Part shown: in pieces, positions 17,329-26,643 of the stretch | How positions within the stretch are numbered: position 1 is the first letter of the stretch | Layout of the letters: each line of letters opens with the position of its first letter | Assembly (NCBI RefSeq): GCF_000021745.1 | Contig: NC_011666.1 | Span: forward strand, 744,001 to 808,000 | Length of the DNA: 64,000 nucleotides | Origin: Methylocella silvestris BL2 | GTDB taxonomy: Bacteria > Pseudomonadota > Alphaproteobacteria > Rhizobiales > Beijerinckiaceae | Reading direction: 5' to 3' | The notes under the pieces: generated by a model | The model's input: only the letters and a program-made list of their open reading frames with translations | What the model was told of the DNA's origin: nothing | Database searches by the model: none | Made by a program: the position numbers and the translations under genes

Positions 17329-18741
17329 TCACCCCAAGCGGAACCACACCGTTGCGAAGCCAAGAAAGGCTGTGAAGCCGACGACATCGGTCACCGTCGT
17401 CACAAAGGCGCCCGACGCCACTGCCGGATCGATATGAAATTTCGCGAGTATTTGCGGGATCAATATGCCGCCCAAGGCTCCAGCGACGAGATTGGTCACC
17501 ATGGCGAGGGCGATGACGACGCCGAGTGACGGGCTGCCAAACCAATAGCCCGCGATAACGCCGGTGAGGATCCCAAAGCCGACGCCATTCACCGCGCCGA
17601 CGAGCACCTCGCGCAGGATGATGCGGGCGGCGTTGGCGCGCGACAGCTCCCGCGTCGCCAGAGCGCGCACCGCAACCGTCATCGTTTGCGTCGCAGCATT
17701 GCCGCCCTGGCTCGCGACGATCGGGGCGAGCACGGCGAGCGCAACCATTTTTTGCAGCGATCCCTCGAAAAGGCCGAGCACCGAGGAAGCGATGAAGGCG
17801 GTCAACAGATTGACGAGCAGCCAGACGAAGCGGCTCTTCGCCGTCCAGAACACGGTGTCCGACAATTCCTCCGATTCGGAGACGCCGCCGAGCGCCTTCA
17901 AATTGGCGTCGGCCTCTTCCTGGATGACGTCGACGACGTCGTCGATGGTGATGACGCCGACAAGCCGGTCGCCCTCGTCGACCACGGGCGCTGACACGAG
18001 ATTGTAGCGCTGGAACAGCCGCGCGACTTCCTCGCGGTCTTCCGTGACTTCGACGCGGCGCCGGTCCGCGGACATGATGTCCTCCAGCAGCGCCCTGCTC
18101 TTTGAACGCAGCAGCGTGTCGAGGAAGACCGTCCCCAGCAGCCTGTGGCCCGGATCGACAATGAAGACTTCGTAGAAGGAATCCGGGAGATCCGCTTCGT
18201 CGGTGTCGCGCATGACGTCGATGGCCTGCCCTGCCGTCCAGTACGGCGGCGCGGTGACGAAAGTCGTCTGCATGAGGCGCCCGGCCGAATGGTCGGGATA
18301 ATCGAGCGAGCGCTGCAACTGGGCGCGATCGACCGGCGACAGCGCATCGAGGATTTCCGCCTGCTCTTCCGGCTCGAGATCCTCCAACAGCGTGACTGCG
18401 TCGTCGTTTTCGAGATCGCGCACGCCTTCGGCGACTTCGCGCGCCGGCAGCCCTTCCAGAATTTCATCGCGGATATTGTCGTCGATTTCGGTCAGCGCGG
18501 CGAAATCGAAATGCGTCCCCATCAGCCGGACGAGGCGCAGGCGCTCCTCGGGTTCAAGCGCGACGATGAGGGCGCCGAGATCGGCCTCGTGCAGCGCCCC
18601 GGCGAGAACGGTGACGCGAGGCCCGTCATTGGCCTCGATCGCCGCCTTCACCTCTTCGAGGAAATCCGCGCGGACGCCGCCGTCCTCGTCGTAGATAGAG
18701 TCGTCGGCCTCGTTGGGCTCCTCGTGGTACAGTTCCGCCAT
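17329..18741 (-). CDS. mgtE: Magnesium transporter MgtE
   Basis: 470 residues from the preferred start (MAELYHEEPNEAD), the normal length. The frame is open further upstream, but that part is low-complexity basic sequence. Order: MgtE N domain of superhelical repeats (about 30-150), paired CBS domains (about 160-270; VSAPVVDEGDRLVGVITIDDVVD), then five membrane helices with the pore signature PIVASQGGNAATQT. MgtE is a Mg2+-gated channel. The cytoplasmic N and CBS domains close the pore when Mg2+ is plentiful. It is divergent from the deacetylase gene, sharing a 170-nt promoter region. Confidence 0.93.
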   Translation of the reverse strand: MAELYHEEPNEADDSIYDEDGGVRADFLEEVKAAIEANDGPRVTVLAGALHEADLGALIVALEPEERLRLVRLMGTHFDFAALTEIDDNIRDEILEGLPAREVAEGVRDLENDDAVTLLEDLEPEEQAEILDALSPVDRAQLQRSLDYPDHSAGRLMQTTFVTAPPYWTAGQAIDVMRDTDEADLPDSFYEVFIVDPGHRLLGTVFLDTLLRSKSRALLEDIMSADRRRVEVTEDREEVARLFQRYNLVSAPVVDEGDRLVGVITIDDVVDVIQEEADANLKALGGVSESEELSDTVFWTAKSRFVWLLVNLLTAFIASSVLGLFEGSLQKMVALAVLAPIVASQGGNAATQTMTVAVRALATRELSRANAARIILREVLVGAVNGVGFGILTGVIAGYWFGSPSLGVVIALAMVTNLVAGALGGILIPQILAKFHIDPAVASGAFVTTVTDVVGFTAFLGFATVWFRLG

Positions 18742-18911
18742 TAACGCCCCAAGTGCTCGCCGCTGCCCCAGTGGCTTAATAGAGGGGATTTGCGATCCGG
18801 CAAGCCCGCAATGCGACGCCGCCTGCGGCCGATTTGCCGCCCCGACGGGTTTGACGTTTTGGCGGGAAGATTGCGGCTGACGCTGCCGCAAGGTCGGTTT
18901 ATGAAGTCGCC

Positions 18912-19805
18912 ATGAGCCGACGACGTCCGCCCCGCGCTGCAACGCTAGCCGCCGCCGCTCTGTTCGCGCTCCACGCGCCGGCCGGCGGCGCAGCGGCGCC
19001 TGCGCCAAAATCTTGCGGCCCCGACGCGCTGGGGGTCAGCCGCACCCTCGCCTTCAGCGCCAGGGGCGGCCTCGCCATCGGCTTCAAGAGCTATCCGAAG
19101 ACGCTGGATCTCGCGGATCATGAAGTCGTGCTGACATTCGACGACGGCCCGGCGGCGGGGACGACGGCGAAAATTCTCGACGCTCTCGCCGCCGAATGCG
19201 TCAAGGCGACGTTTTTCCTCATCGGCCGCAACGCGCGAGGACTCCCCGCCCTCGTCCGCCGCGAGGCTGCCGAGGGCCACACCATCGCCCATCACAGTTT
19301 TTCGCACCCCGATATGCGCCGCTTAAGCGAGGCGGCGGCCAAGAAAAATATCGACGAAGGCTTTGCCGCCGACGATATGGCCGCCTATGGCGCCGCGGCG
19401 TCGGAGCCGCGCACGCCGTTCTTCCGCTATCCCGGCTTTTCCGACACGCCAACGCTGAACGGCTGGCTGGCCTCGCGCAACATTGCGGTGTTCGGTGCGG
19501 ATCTTTGGGCCTCGGATTGGAACAAAATGACGCCGCAGGAGGAACTGGATCTCGTCATGTCGCGGCTTGAGGCGGCAAAGGGCGGCATCTTGCTCCTCCA
19601 CGACATCAAGGCCGAGACGGCGGCGATGCTGCCGCAGCTGCTGCGCGAGATGAAGCGGCGCGGCTTCCGCATCGTGCATATCCGGCCGGGCGACGATCCG
19701 CCGCCGCTGCGCGACGCGCCCGCGGGCTGGTCGTCGGAGACCGAGAAAATTGCAGCGGGATTTTATGCCGGCAAGCCGGCGCCGCGCGCCGCCAGGCGCC
19801 CCTGA
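18912..19805 (+). CDS. Exported polysaccharide deacetylase (NodB domain)
   Basis: 297 residues with an N-terminal signal (about 10-28). The NodB fold of carbohydrate esterase family 4 is complete: motif 1 TFDDGP (metal-binding Asp and catalytic base), motif 2 HHSFSHPDM (metal His pair), motif 3 FFRYPGFSDTP, motif 4 ADLWASDW and motif 5 GILLLHDI. Such enzymes remove acetyl groups from GlcNAc polymers such as peptidoglycan or exopolysaccharide. It is monocistronic, divergent from mgtE and followed by tRNA-Leu on the other strand. Confidence 0.88.
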   Translation: MSRRRPPRAATLAAAALFALHAPAGGAAAPAPKSCGPDALGVSRTLAFSARGGLAIGFKSYPKTLDLADHEVVLTFDDGPAAGTTAKILDALAAECVKATFFLIGRNARGLPALVRREAAEGHTIAHHSFSHPDMRRLSEAAAKKNIDEGFAADDMAAYGAAASEPRTPFFRYPGFSDTPTLNGWLASRNIAVFGADLWASDWNKMTPQEELDLVMSRLEAAKGGILLLHDIKAETAAMLPQLLREMKRRGFRIVHIRPGDDPPPLRDAPAGWSSETEKIAAGFYAGKPAPRAARRP

Positions 19806-19807
19806 GG

Positions 19808-19837
19808 CAAAAAAACAGCGCCAAAAGAGGCGCCGTT
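19808..19837 (-). terminator. Intrinsic terminator of tRNA-Leu
   Basis: On the minus strand ACGGCGCC pairs with GGCGCTGT across a TCTTTT loop and is followed by a run of seven T (plus-strand A run 19809-19815). The distance from the tRNA 3' end is about 20 nt. Confidence 0.8.
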
Positions 19838-19857
19838 GAGCAGGTCTTTTAAATGTT

Positions 19858-19942
19858 TGGTGCGGCCAAGAGGACTCGAACCTCCACCCCTTTCAGGACT
19901 AGCACCTCAAGCTAGCGCGTCTACCAGTTCCGCCATGGCCGC
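19858..19942 (-). tRNA. tRNA-Leu (anticodon GAG)
   Basis: An 85-nt class II tRNA. The acceptor arm starts GCGGCCA and ends GGCCGC plus A and an encoded CCA. The D-loop has GGTAGACGC, the anticodon loop TTGAGGT gives GAG, a long variable arm follows, and the T-loop has GGTTCGAGTCC. It reads CUC and CUU leucine codons. Confidence 0.96.
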
Positions 19943-19983
19943 ATCGCCCGTCTTCGGAGCAATCGCTCCGCGGGCAGGCGCGT

Positions 19984-20012
19984 CGTCTAACAAATGCAAA
20001 GCCGCGTGGCAA
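19984..20012 (-). promoter_or_regulatory. Candidate promoter for tRNA-Leu
   Basis: On the minus strand TTGCCA (20007-20012) is 5 of 6 to the -35 consensus. It is 17 nt from TAGACG (19984-19989), a poor -10. The predicted leader of about 35 nt holds a 6-bp hairpin, CGGAGC/GCTCCG at 19955-19970. Confidence 0.4.
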
Positions 20013-20086
20013 GGGCGCGGGCGTCCTGAAGATCCGCTTCGTGAGCCCATTGATCCCGCGCCAGAGAGGACTAAAACTCCGGTCCC

Positions 20087-20821
20087 ATGACAGCAACGCC
20101 AACGATCTCGCGCGAAAGCCTGAAACCGCTCCCCTGGACCCGAGCCGATGGCGCGCCGGTCGAATGGCGCGTCTCCGATGGGCTCACGCCCTATGAGGAC
20201 GCGGTGCGCTTCATGGAGCAGCGCGCCGAGGCTATCGCCGCAGGCCAAGCGCGCGAACAGATCTGGCTGCTCGAACATCCGCCGATCTACACCGCTGGAA
20301 CCTCCGCCAAGGACGCTGACCTCGTCGACGCCCGCTTTCCGGTGTTCAAGACCGGCCGCGGCGGGCAATATACCTATCATGGCCCCGGCCAGCGGGTCGC
20401 CTATGTCATGCTGGACCTGACGCAGCGCAGGCGCGACGTGCGCGCCTTTGTCGCCGCGCTGGAAGCCTGGCTCATTGCGACGCTGGCCGAATTCAACGTC
20501 ACGGGGGCGCGGCGCGAGGACCGCGTCGGCGTCTGGACGGCGCGTCCCGACAAGGCGCCGGGATTGTTGGGCCAGCCCGCGGAGGACAAGATCGCGGCGA
20601 TCGGCGTCAGGATCAGACGCTGGGTCACGCTGCATGGGATTGCGCTCAACGTCGAACCCGATCTTGCGCATTTTTCCGGCATCGTCCCGTGCGGGATCGC
20701 GAGCGCCCATTATGGCGTGACGAGCCTCGTCGATCTCGGCCTGCCGATCGTCATGGAGGATGTCGACGCCGCATTGCGGCGCGAGTTCGAGGCGATTTTC
20801 GGCGCCGTCGTGAAAATTTAA
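20087..20821 (+). CDS. lipB: Octanoyl-ACP:protein N-octanoyltransferase
   Basis: 244 residues. LipB moves an octanoyl group from acyl carrier protein to lipoyl domains, the first step of lipoate synthesis. Visible motifs: [11 protein letters not shown], the [13 protein letters not shown] signature, [11 protein letters not shown] with the active-site Lys, [14 protein letters not shown] and IVPCGI with the nucleophilic Cys. Length fits the alphaproteobacterial form. No lipA is nearby. Confidence 0.93.
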   Translation: MTATPTISRESLKPLPWTRADGAPVEWRVSDGLTPYEDAVRFMEQRAEAIAAGQAREQIWLLEHPPIYTAGTSAKDADLVDARFPVFKTGRGGQYTYHGPGQRVAYVMLDLTQRRRDVRAFVAALEAWLIATLAEFNVTGARREDRVGVWTARPDKAPGLLGQPAEDKIAAIGVRIRRWVTLHGIALNVEPDLAHFSGIVPCGIASAHYGVTSLVDLGLPIVMEDVDAALRREFEAIFGAVVKI

Positions 20822-20886
20822 GTTCCGCCAGCGCGCAGGCGGCCATCAGGCGCGGCGCGAAAAATGACGCGGACGTCCTGCTCTAG

Positions 20887-21576
20887 CTAATCCAGCTCCA
20901 CCAGCAGCCCGTCGCGCAGGGTGATCCTGCGATCCATGCGGCCGGCGAGCTCCATGTTATGCGTCGCGATCAGCGTCGCGAGGCCGGTCGCGCGGACGAT
21001 GGCGTCGAGCGATTCGAACACATGGTTCGCGGTCTTCGGATCGAGATTGCCGGTCGGCTCGTCGGCGAGAAGAAGGCCCGGCCCATTCGCCACGGCCCGG
21101 GCGATGGCGACTCGCTGCTGCTCGCCGCCGGACAATTCGGCAGGCCTATGGTCTTTTCGCGCGGAGAGGCCGAGATAATCCAGGATCTGCCCCGAGCGCT
21201 CCCTGGCTTCCTTGCGCGAATGGCCGGCGATCATCTGCGGCAGCATGACGTTTTCGAGCGCCGAAAACTCCGGCAGCAGATGATGGAACTGATAGACAAA
21301 GCCGATCTCGCAGCGCCGCAGCGCCGTGCGCTCCTGATCGGCCATGGCGACGGTCGGCACGCCGGCGACATAAACCTCCCCCGCGTCTGGCTTTTCCAGA
21401 AGGCCGGCGATATGCAGCAGCGTCGATTTGCCGGCGCCGGAGGGCGCGATCAGCGCGACTGATTGCCCGGCCCAGAGCCCGAATTCGGCGCCGCGCAGGA
21501 TTTCGAGCGGCGCCCCCGCCTGATCGTAGCGGCGTTCAATCTTCTCAAGATAAAGCGCCGGCGGCGGTGACGTCAT
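20887..21576 (-). CDS. lolD: Lipoprotein-releasing system ATP-binding protein
   Basis: 229 residues: an ABC ATPase of the LolD/MacB group with Walker A (APSGAGKST), signature [15 protein letters not shown], Walker [13 protein letters not shown] and H-loop THNMELA. LolD drives release of outer-membrane lipoproteins from the inner membrane to LolA. It starts 2 nt after the stop of the permease gene, completing a proS-lolE-lolD operon. Confidence 0.92.
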   Translation of the reverse strand: MTSPPPALYLEKIERRYDQAGAPLEILRGAEFGLWAGQSVALIAPSGAGKSTLLHIAGLLEKPDAGEVYVAGVPTVAMADQERTALRRCEIGFVYQFHHLLPEFSALENVMLPQMIAGHSRKEARERSGQILDYLGLSARKDHRPAELSGGEQQRVAIARAVANGPGLLLADEPTGNLDPKTANHVFESLDAIVRATGLATLIATHNMELAGRMDRRITLRDGLLVELD

Positions 21577-21578
21577 GG

Positions 21579-22850
21579 CTATTCGTAACGCAGCGCTTCG
21601 ACCGGATCGAGCTTCGCCGCCCGCCAGGAGGGATAGATCGTCGCGAGGATGGAGAGCGCCAGCGTCATGCCGACAACGGTCAGCACATCGATGGGATCGA
21701 CCACCGACGGCAGGCGCGACAAGAAATAGAGCTCCGCCGGAAACAGATTGGCGTGCAGCAATGTATTCAGCATCTGCCGGATCGCCTCGACATTCGAGGC
21801 GACGGCAAGCCCCAGCAGGAAGCCGGCGAAGGTGCCGACGACGCCGATCGAGGCGCCGGTGATCAGGAAGATGCGCATCACGCCGCCGCGCGTCGCGCCC
21901 ATGGTGCGCAGCACGGCGATGTCGTGGCTCTTGTCCTTCACCAGCATGATCAGCCCGGAAATAATGTTCAGCGCCGCGACTAGCACGATCAGCGTCAAGA
22001 TCACGAACATCACATTGCGCTCGACGTTAAGCGCATCGAAGAAGGTCCGGTTGCGCTCGCGCCAGTCTGTCATGATCATCGGACGAGTCACGATCTGATC
22101 GATGCGGGCGCGCACCGCGTCGAGATCTTCCGGCCGATTCAGGAACACTTCGATGACGCTGGCTTCATTGTCCTTGCTGAAAAAGCCCTGCGCTTCGGGC
22201 AAAGGCATATAGACGAAGAGATTGTCGAATTCGGCCATGCCGATCTGGAAGATCGCCGTCACCGGATAGACCTTGCTGCGCGGCGCGACGCCGAACGGCG
22301 TCTGCGGCCCGTTGGCGATCAGCACCTTGATCTTGTCGCCGACGCGAAGGCCAAGATTATCGGCAATCCTCTGGCCGATCGCGACGCCGCCGGCCTTGTC
22401 GAAGCCCTCGAGCGTGCCCGCGCGAACATTTCCGGCAATGCCTGGAAGCCGCTTGATATCGCCCTCGCGCACGCCCCGCACCAGCGCGAAGGCCATATTC
22501 GTGGTCGAGACCGCGGCGGGGCCTTCGATCATTGGAATGGCGAGTTGAACGCCAGGCAGCGAGCCGACCTCGCGCGAGACTTCGTCATAATCGGTCAGCG
22601 GCGAATCCGTCGCCTGCAGAAAAATATGGCCGTTGATGCCGACGATCTTGTCGAGCAGCTCCTTGTGGAACCCATTCATCACCGACATGACGACGATCAG
22701 CGTCGCGACGCCGAGCACGATGCCAAGAAAAGAGAAGCCGGCGATGACGGAGACGAAGCCCGACGAGCGGCGCGCGCGCAGATAGCGCAGCGCCACCATC
22801 CATTCGAAGGCCGCAAAGGGCCGCGCTCCGTTCGGCGCCCCCTCGCTCAT
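21579..22850 (-). CDS. Lipoprotein-releasing system permease (LolC/E family)
   Basis: 423 residues with the LolC/LolE layout: an N-terminal helix (about 30-52) preceded by [14 protein letters not shown], a periplasmic domain of about 220 residues, and three C-terminal helices from about 280 containing [19 protein letters not shown], then a PVEALRYE tail. Only one permease gene is present, as is usual in alphaproteobacteria where a LolC/E hybrid (LolF-type) acts as a homodimer. The start overlaps the proS stop by 4 nt. Confidence 0.9.
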   Translation of the reverse strand: MSEGAPNGARPFAAFEWMVALRYLRARRSSGFVSVIAGFSFLGIVLGVATLIVVMSVMNGFHKELLDKIVGINGHIFLQATDSPLTDYDEVSREVGSLPGVQLAIPMIEGPAAVSTTNMAFALVRGVREGDIKRLPGIAGNVRAGTLEGFDKAGGVAIGQRIADNLGLRVGDKIKVLIANGPQTPFGVAPRSKVYPVTAIFQIGMAEFDNLFVYMPLPEAQGFFSKDNEASVIEVFLNRPEDLDAVRARIDQIVTRPMIMTDWRERNRTFFDALNVERNVMFVILTLIVLVAALNIISGLIMLVKDKSHDIAVLRTMGATRGGVMRIFLITGASIGVVGTFAGFLLGLAVASNVEAIRQMLNTLLHANLFPAELYFLSRLPSVVDPIDVLTVVGMTLALSILATIYPSWRAAKLDPVEALRYE

Positions 22851-24169
22851 GACGCGATGAGCCGTTCAATCGCCTCATCGAGCGAAAGCTCGACGCGCTC
22901 GCCGCTTGCGCGGGTCTTGATTTCGATCTTGCCCTCGGCGAGGCCCTTCGGCCCGACAATCGCCTGATAGGGCAGCCCGATCAGATCGAGTTTTGCGAAT
23001 TTCGCTCCCGGCCGGTCGGCGGAATCATCATAGAGGACATCAACGCCCGCCTTTTCGAGCGCGGCGAGGAGTTTTTCGCAGGCGGCGTCCGTCGCCGCGT
23101 CGCCGACCTTCAGATTGGCGATCCCGACCTTGAACGGCGCGACGCTGGCCGGCCAGATGATGCCGGCTTCGTCATGATTGGCCTCGATCAGCGCGCCGAC
23201 GAGGCGGGAGACGCCGACGCCATAGGAGCCGCCCTGGAACGGCCGCTCGACGCCGTCAGGCCCGGCGATATTCGCATTCATCGGCTTTGAATATTTGTCG
23301 CCGAAAAAGAACACTTGGCCGACTTCGATGCCGCGGGTTTCGATGCGCTGTCCTTCCGTCGTCTCGAGGGCGAAGCGTTCGGCGTCGTGAACGTCCTCGG
23401 TCGCCGCGTAGAGGCTGGTCCATTGCTTGACGATCGGCGAGAGATCCCCGTCATAGTCGATCGTCTCATCCGGAATGGGCAAATTGAGGACGCCCGCATC
23501 ACAATATACGGCAGATTCGCCCGTCTCGGCCAGAATGATGAATTCATGGCTCTGGTCGCCCCCGATCGGGCCGGTCTCGGCGCGCATTGGAATGACCCGC
23601 AGCCCCATGCGGGCGAAGATGCGCAGATAGGAGACGAACATCCGATTGTAGGCGAGCCGCGCGGCGGCCTCGTCGACGTCGAAGGAATAGGCGTCCTTCA
23701 TCAGAAATTCGCGCCCGCGCATGACGCCGAAGCGCGGCCGCTGCTCGTCGCGGAACTTCCACTGGATATGGTAAAGGATCTTCGGCAATTCGCGATAGGA
23801 GCGGACATAGGAGCGGAAGATCGCGGTGATCATGTCCTCATTGGTCGGCCCGTACAGCATTTCGCGCTCGTGGCGGTCCTTGATGCGCAGCATTTCCGGG
23901 CCATAGGCCTCATAGCGGCCGGTTTCGCGCCAGAGGTCGGCGAGCTGCAAGGTCGGCATCAGGAGCTCGATCGCTCCTGCCCTGTTCATCTCCTGCCGGA
24001 CGATCTCGGCGACCTTCTGCAGCACCCGCAGGCCCAACGGAAGCCAGGAATAAATGCCGGCCGCCTCCTGCCGGATCATGCCGGCGCGCAGCATCAGGCG
24101 ATGCGAGACGATTTCGGCTTCTTTGGGATTTTCGCGCAGAATTGGCAGGAAATAGCGGGAGAGGCGCAT
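22847..24169 (-). CDS. proS: Prolyl-tRNA synthetase, short alphaproteobacterial form
   Basis: 440 residues from the ATG at 24169 ([15 protein letters not shown]). Class II synthetase motifs are visible: [16 protein letters not shown], motif 2 with [25 protein letters not shown], and motif 3 [16 protein letters not shown], followed by an anticodon-binding domain (about 340-440). The editing (INS) domain between motifs 2 and 3 is absent, which is typical of this shorter bacterial type. It leads the proS-lolE-lolD operon, a common alphaproteobacterial arrangement. Confidence 0.95.
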   Translation of the reverse strand: MRLSRYFLPILRENPKEAEIVSHRLMLRAGMIRQEAAGIYSWLPLGLRVLQKVAEIVRQEMNRAGAIELLMPTLQLADLWRETGRYEAYGPEMLRIKDRHEREMLYGPTNEDMITAIFRSYVRSYRELPKILYHIQWKFRDEQRPRFGVMRGREFLMKDAYSFDVDEAAARLAYNRMFVSYLRIFARMGLRVIPMRAETGPIGGDQSHEFIILAETGESAVYCDAGVLNLPIPDETIDYDGDLSPIVKQWTSLYAATEDVHDAERFALETTEGQRIETRGIEVGQVFFFGDKYSKPMNANIAGPDGVERPFQGGSYGVGVSRLVGALIEANHDEAGIIWPASVAPFKVGIANLKVGDAATDAACEKLLAALEKAGVDVLYDDSADRPGAKFAKLDLIGLPYQAIVGPKGLAEGKIEIKTRASGERVELSLDEAIERLIAS

Positions 24170-24259
24170 GGGGGACCGGGTCTCGAGGCGGCGGGGTTCT
24201 GGTCGGGCAGGTTTAGGACGCCCTCCGCCGAAAGGCAAAGGCAGGGGCGCCGCCGCGCA

Positions 24260-24673
24260 CTATCCCCTTCGACCGTCGGCGCCGAAATCGGTCATCGCAA
24301 AGTCGTTTCCTTTGAACAGGAGATGCGCCCGATTGGCCTTGGCGCAGGCGTAGGCGAAGCAGTCCCCCATATTCAGCGCGGCGGGATGGCGACCTTTGCC
24401 ATATTGCGCATAGGCTTCCGCCGCGATCTCATATTCCTCTTCCCCGATGGCGACAAATTTGAAGCCGCCGACCTCGATGAACCGCCGCACATGAACGCGC
24501 GCGCCCGGGATTGAGAAAGCGCGCGCCCGACATAGCCCCGCCACGGTCTCCCACACGGAAAGCCCCGAGCACAGCCGCACCGCCTCGTCCTCCAGCCGGT
24601 CGGCGAGTTCCGTCGCGTCCTTCTCTTCGAGGATGATGGCGATCAACGCCGAAGCATCCACGAAAATGGTCAC
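24260..24673 (-). CDS. vapC: VapC-type PIN-domain ribonuclease toxin
   Basis: 137 residues. PIN-domain acidic residues are in place: Asp in IFVDASAL (residue 6), Glu in SVWETVAG (about 42), Asp in NMGDCFAYACA (about 103) and Asp in GNDFAMTDFG (about 123-128). These coordinate the Mg2+ ions for RNA cleavage. The start overlaps the antitoxin stop by 4 nt (ATGA), typical of type II toxin-antitoxin operons. Confidence 0.9.
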   Translation of the reverse strand: MTIFVDASALIAIILEEKDATELADRLEDEAVRLCSGLSVWETVAGLCRARAFSIPGARVHVRRFIEVGGFKFVAIGEEEYEIAAEAYAQYGKGRHPAALNMGDCFAYACAKANRAHLLFKGNDFAMTDFGADGRRG

Positions 24674-24909
24674 GACTCACCCGCGAGACCGTCAAAAAAT
24701 GCCTTGTCCGCCTTTTGTCCGGTGACGGGCGGAAGGGGATGCTCCTGCCGCAGACGCACAAAGCGGTCACGCAAGGGAATCGCTTCCGCCATGCGCTCCA
24801 ACTCTGCTGAAACCGCCTGACGCACCGCTTCCTGCTTCGAGACGCGACGGCGCGCGGCGAGTTCGGCGACGAGTTCGGCGACAGTGTCGTCCTTGATGTA
24901 AAGAGGCAT
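24670..24909 (-). CDS. vapB: VapB-type antitoxin
   Basis: 79 residues from the ATG at 24909 (MPLYIKDDTVAELV). A TTG 12 nt earlier is also possible. The N-terminal half has the pattern of Psk/VapB antitoxins, ARRRVSKQEAVRQAV being the DNA-binding part. The C-terminal half (RDRFVRLRQEHPLPPV...) would wrap the toxin. It is directly preceded by a perfect inverted repeat likely to be its autoregulatory operator. Confidence 0.85.
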   Translation of the reverse strand: MPLYIKDDTVAELVAELAARRRVSKQEAVRQAVSAELERMAEAIPLRDRFVRLRQEHPLPPVTGQKADKAFFDGLAGES

Positions 24910-24920
24910 CGACTTTTCCA

Positions 24921-24956
24921 AATATCCAAATATCCCAAAAGTGATATTTGGATATT
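24921..24956. promoter_or_regulatory. Operator palindrome of the vapBC operon
   Basis: Perfect 14-bp arms: AATATCCAAATATC (24921-24934) and its reverse complement (24943-24956), with an 8-nt spacer. It lies 11 nt upstream of the vapB ATG, so a bound VapBC complex would cover the promoter or start region. Each arm itself contains repeated ATATCCAAATATC-type half sites. Confidence 0.8.
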
Positions 24957-25015
24957 CATCAACTCAAGTCAAGGTTCGCCACGTGGGGATCTCGTCGCAA
25001 TTGTCAACAAAAGCT

Positions 25016-25417
25016 TCAACCCCAACCGTGCGCCAGCGCCCTGACGATCAGAAAAAGCGCCAGCGCGGCCAAAACAAAAAACGTCATCGACATGCCCGCC
25101 GCGCGGAAGCGCAAATTCTCCTTTGGCTGGGAGACGCCGTAAGCGTGGAGCGCGCGGCCGCCGAGGAGCGTGAGACCCGCAAGATGCATCGCCCAGATCG
25201 GACAATGCGACGTCTCGGCGAGAAGCATGAGCAGAAGGGCCATCGGGGCGTATTCGGCGCAATTGGCCTGCACCCGCGCGGCGCGCTCGAGCCCCGGATC
25301 GCCGCCCACGCCGATCGAAACCCTTGCGGCGTAGCGTCTGGCAATCACCCGATAGGACAGATAGATAAACAGAAGCGCAAGTAGCCCGGCGTAGAACGAG
25401 GTCACGGGAGCGAACAT
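25016..25417 (-). CDS. MAPEG-family membrane protein
   Basis: 133 residues from the ATG at 25417 (MFAPVTSFYAGLLAL). The upstream open frame is rejected as non-coding. Four hydrophobic helices, with RVSIGVGGDPGLERAARVQANCAEYAP between the first and second. The E-x-x-x-R-x-x-x-N pattern there is characteristic of MAPEG (membrane-associated eicosanoid and glutathione metabolism) proteins. Bacterial members are mostly uncharacterised, with glutathione transferase or peroxidase activity in a few. Divergent from the flavoprotein gene at 25517. Confidence 0.8.
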   Translation of the reverse strand: MFAPVTSFYAGLLALLFIYLSYRVIARRYAARVSIGVGGDPGLERAARVQANCAEYAPMALLLMLLAETSHCPIWAMHLAGLTLLGGRALHAYGVSQPKENLRFRAAGMSMTFFVLAALALFLIVRALAHGWG

Positions 25418-25516
25418 GAGATCCTGGTCCCGGCGCGATTTCCCGGATTTGATAGGCTTTGCGCTGGAGCAGCGCAAGGCCAGCGCCGGACGCCCGCCCT
25501 CGCGCCGGACGCCCTC

Positions 25517-26104
25517 ATGCGCGCCTTGATCGTTCTCGCTCACCCCGTCGCCGAAAGCTTCGCCCATGCGGCGGCCGCGCGCGTCGGCGCGACGCTGGAG
25601 GCCCGCGGCATGAGCGTCGATCTCCTCGATCTTTACGCCGACGATTTCGACCCGCGCCTTTCCGCCGCCGAGCGCCGCGCCTATTTCACGCCGGGCTTCG
25701 ACGCCGCCGATTGCGCGCCCTACGGACGCCGGCTTCAGGCGGCGCGAAAACTGGTGTTCATCTTCCCGCAATGGTGGTTCGGCGTCCCCGCAATCCTCAA
25801 GGGCTTCTTCGACCGGGCGCTCGCGCCGGGGGTTGCTTTCGCCCATCAAAAGGGCGGCGGCTTGACGCCGCTGCTGACCCATATCGACGCGCTCTGGGCG
25901 GTCAGCTCGACCGGCTCGCCCTGGTTCGTCACAAACCTCATCGCCGGCGATCCGGCGCGGCGGGACATCGCCCGCGGCGTCAAACCCTGGATTTGCCCGA
26001 AAGCCTCGTTCCGGTCCCTGACCCTGCACGGTATGGACGCAATGACGCGGGAGCGGGGCGCAAGATTTCTCGACCGGCTCGAACGGGAGTTTCAGCGATT
26101 TTAA
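25517..26104 (+). CDS. NAD(P)H quinone reductase-like flavodoxin-fold protein
   Basis: 195 residues of the NQO1/KefF-type flavodoxin-like family: N-terminal LIVLAHPVAESFAHA (phosphate-binding start), then FIFPQWWFGVPAILKGFFDRALAPGVAF, the conserved FMN-side loop of these reductases, and LWAVSSTGSPW. They use FMN or FAD to reduce quinones or other electrophiles with NAD(P)H. The stop codon overlaps the apparent start of the next gene. Confidence 0.87.
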   Translation: MRALIVLAHPVAESFAHAAAARVGATLEARGMSVDLLDLYADDFDPRLSAAERRAYFTPGFDAADCAPYGRRLQAARKLVFIFPQWWFGVPAILKGFFDRALAPGVAFAHQKGGGLTPLLTHIDALWAVSSTGSPWFVTNLIAGDPARRDIARGVKPWICPKASFRSLTLHGMDAMTRERGARFLDRLEREFQRF

Positions 26105-26565
26105 ACGACGTCAAAACGCAAGGCGCGCTCTGGATCAGGGATAGCGCGCCGCGCGACCAGATCGCCCTGCTTGCGCTGCTGCGCGATCTGCATCGCGCCG
26201 AGAGGGGCGAACGCGGCGAGCCCTCCGACAATGATTTGCTGCGCGACATCGAAAGATCGGAGATCTTTGTCGCCGATCTCGACGATGTGGTGATCGGGAT
26301 GGCCGCAATCGAGCTGTTCGACGAGCCTGCCTATCAGGGCGCCGAGCCGCGGCAACGGGCCTGCGTCATGGCGATCGCAGTCGCGGAGGCGCATCGCCGG
26401 CAGGGCGTCGCGACGCGGCTTATGCAGCATGTGATGGACTGGCTCAAAACGTCGGAGGTGGTCTCGATCGGGTTGTATGTCCGCGCCGGCAATGACGGCG
26501 CGCGCGGCTTCTATGAAAAGATGGGTTTTGAGGTCGAGGCCCTGGCCATGCAGCGGCTTTTGTAG
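26098..26565 (+). CDS. GNAT N-acetyltransferase with a non-standard start
   Basis: About 155 residues with GNAT motif A VMAIAVAEAHRRQGVATRLMQHVMDWL and motif B VRAGNDGARGFYEKMGFEVE. The acceptor is unknown. The domain begins near WIRDSAPRDQ, but no ATG, GTG or TTG lies in this frame between there and 25993. The likeliest start is ATT at 26098. It has GGGAG (26085-26089) 8 nt upstream and sits 4 nt before the stop of the preceding gene, so translation may be coupled. A miscalled base is an alternative. Confidence 0.68.
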   Translation: MLNDVKTQGALWIRDSAPRDQIALLALLRDLHRAERGERGEPSDNDLLRDIERSEIFVADLDDVVIGMAAIELFDEPAYQGAEPRQRACVMAIAVAEAHRRQGVATRLMQHVMDWLKTSEVVSIGLYVRAGNDGARGFYEKMGFEVEALAMQRLL

Positions 26566-26643
26566 TTGGCGGCGCGAAAACCCTGGCGCGCGCAGGCGAA
26601 GCGGATCATGGATTCACAAGGTTAAACCGCGCCGGGCTCCGTC

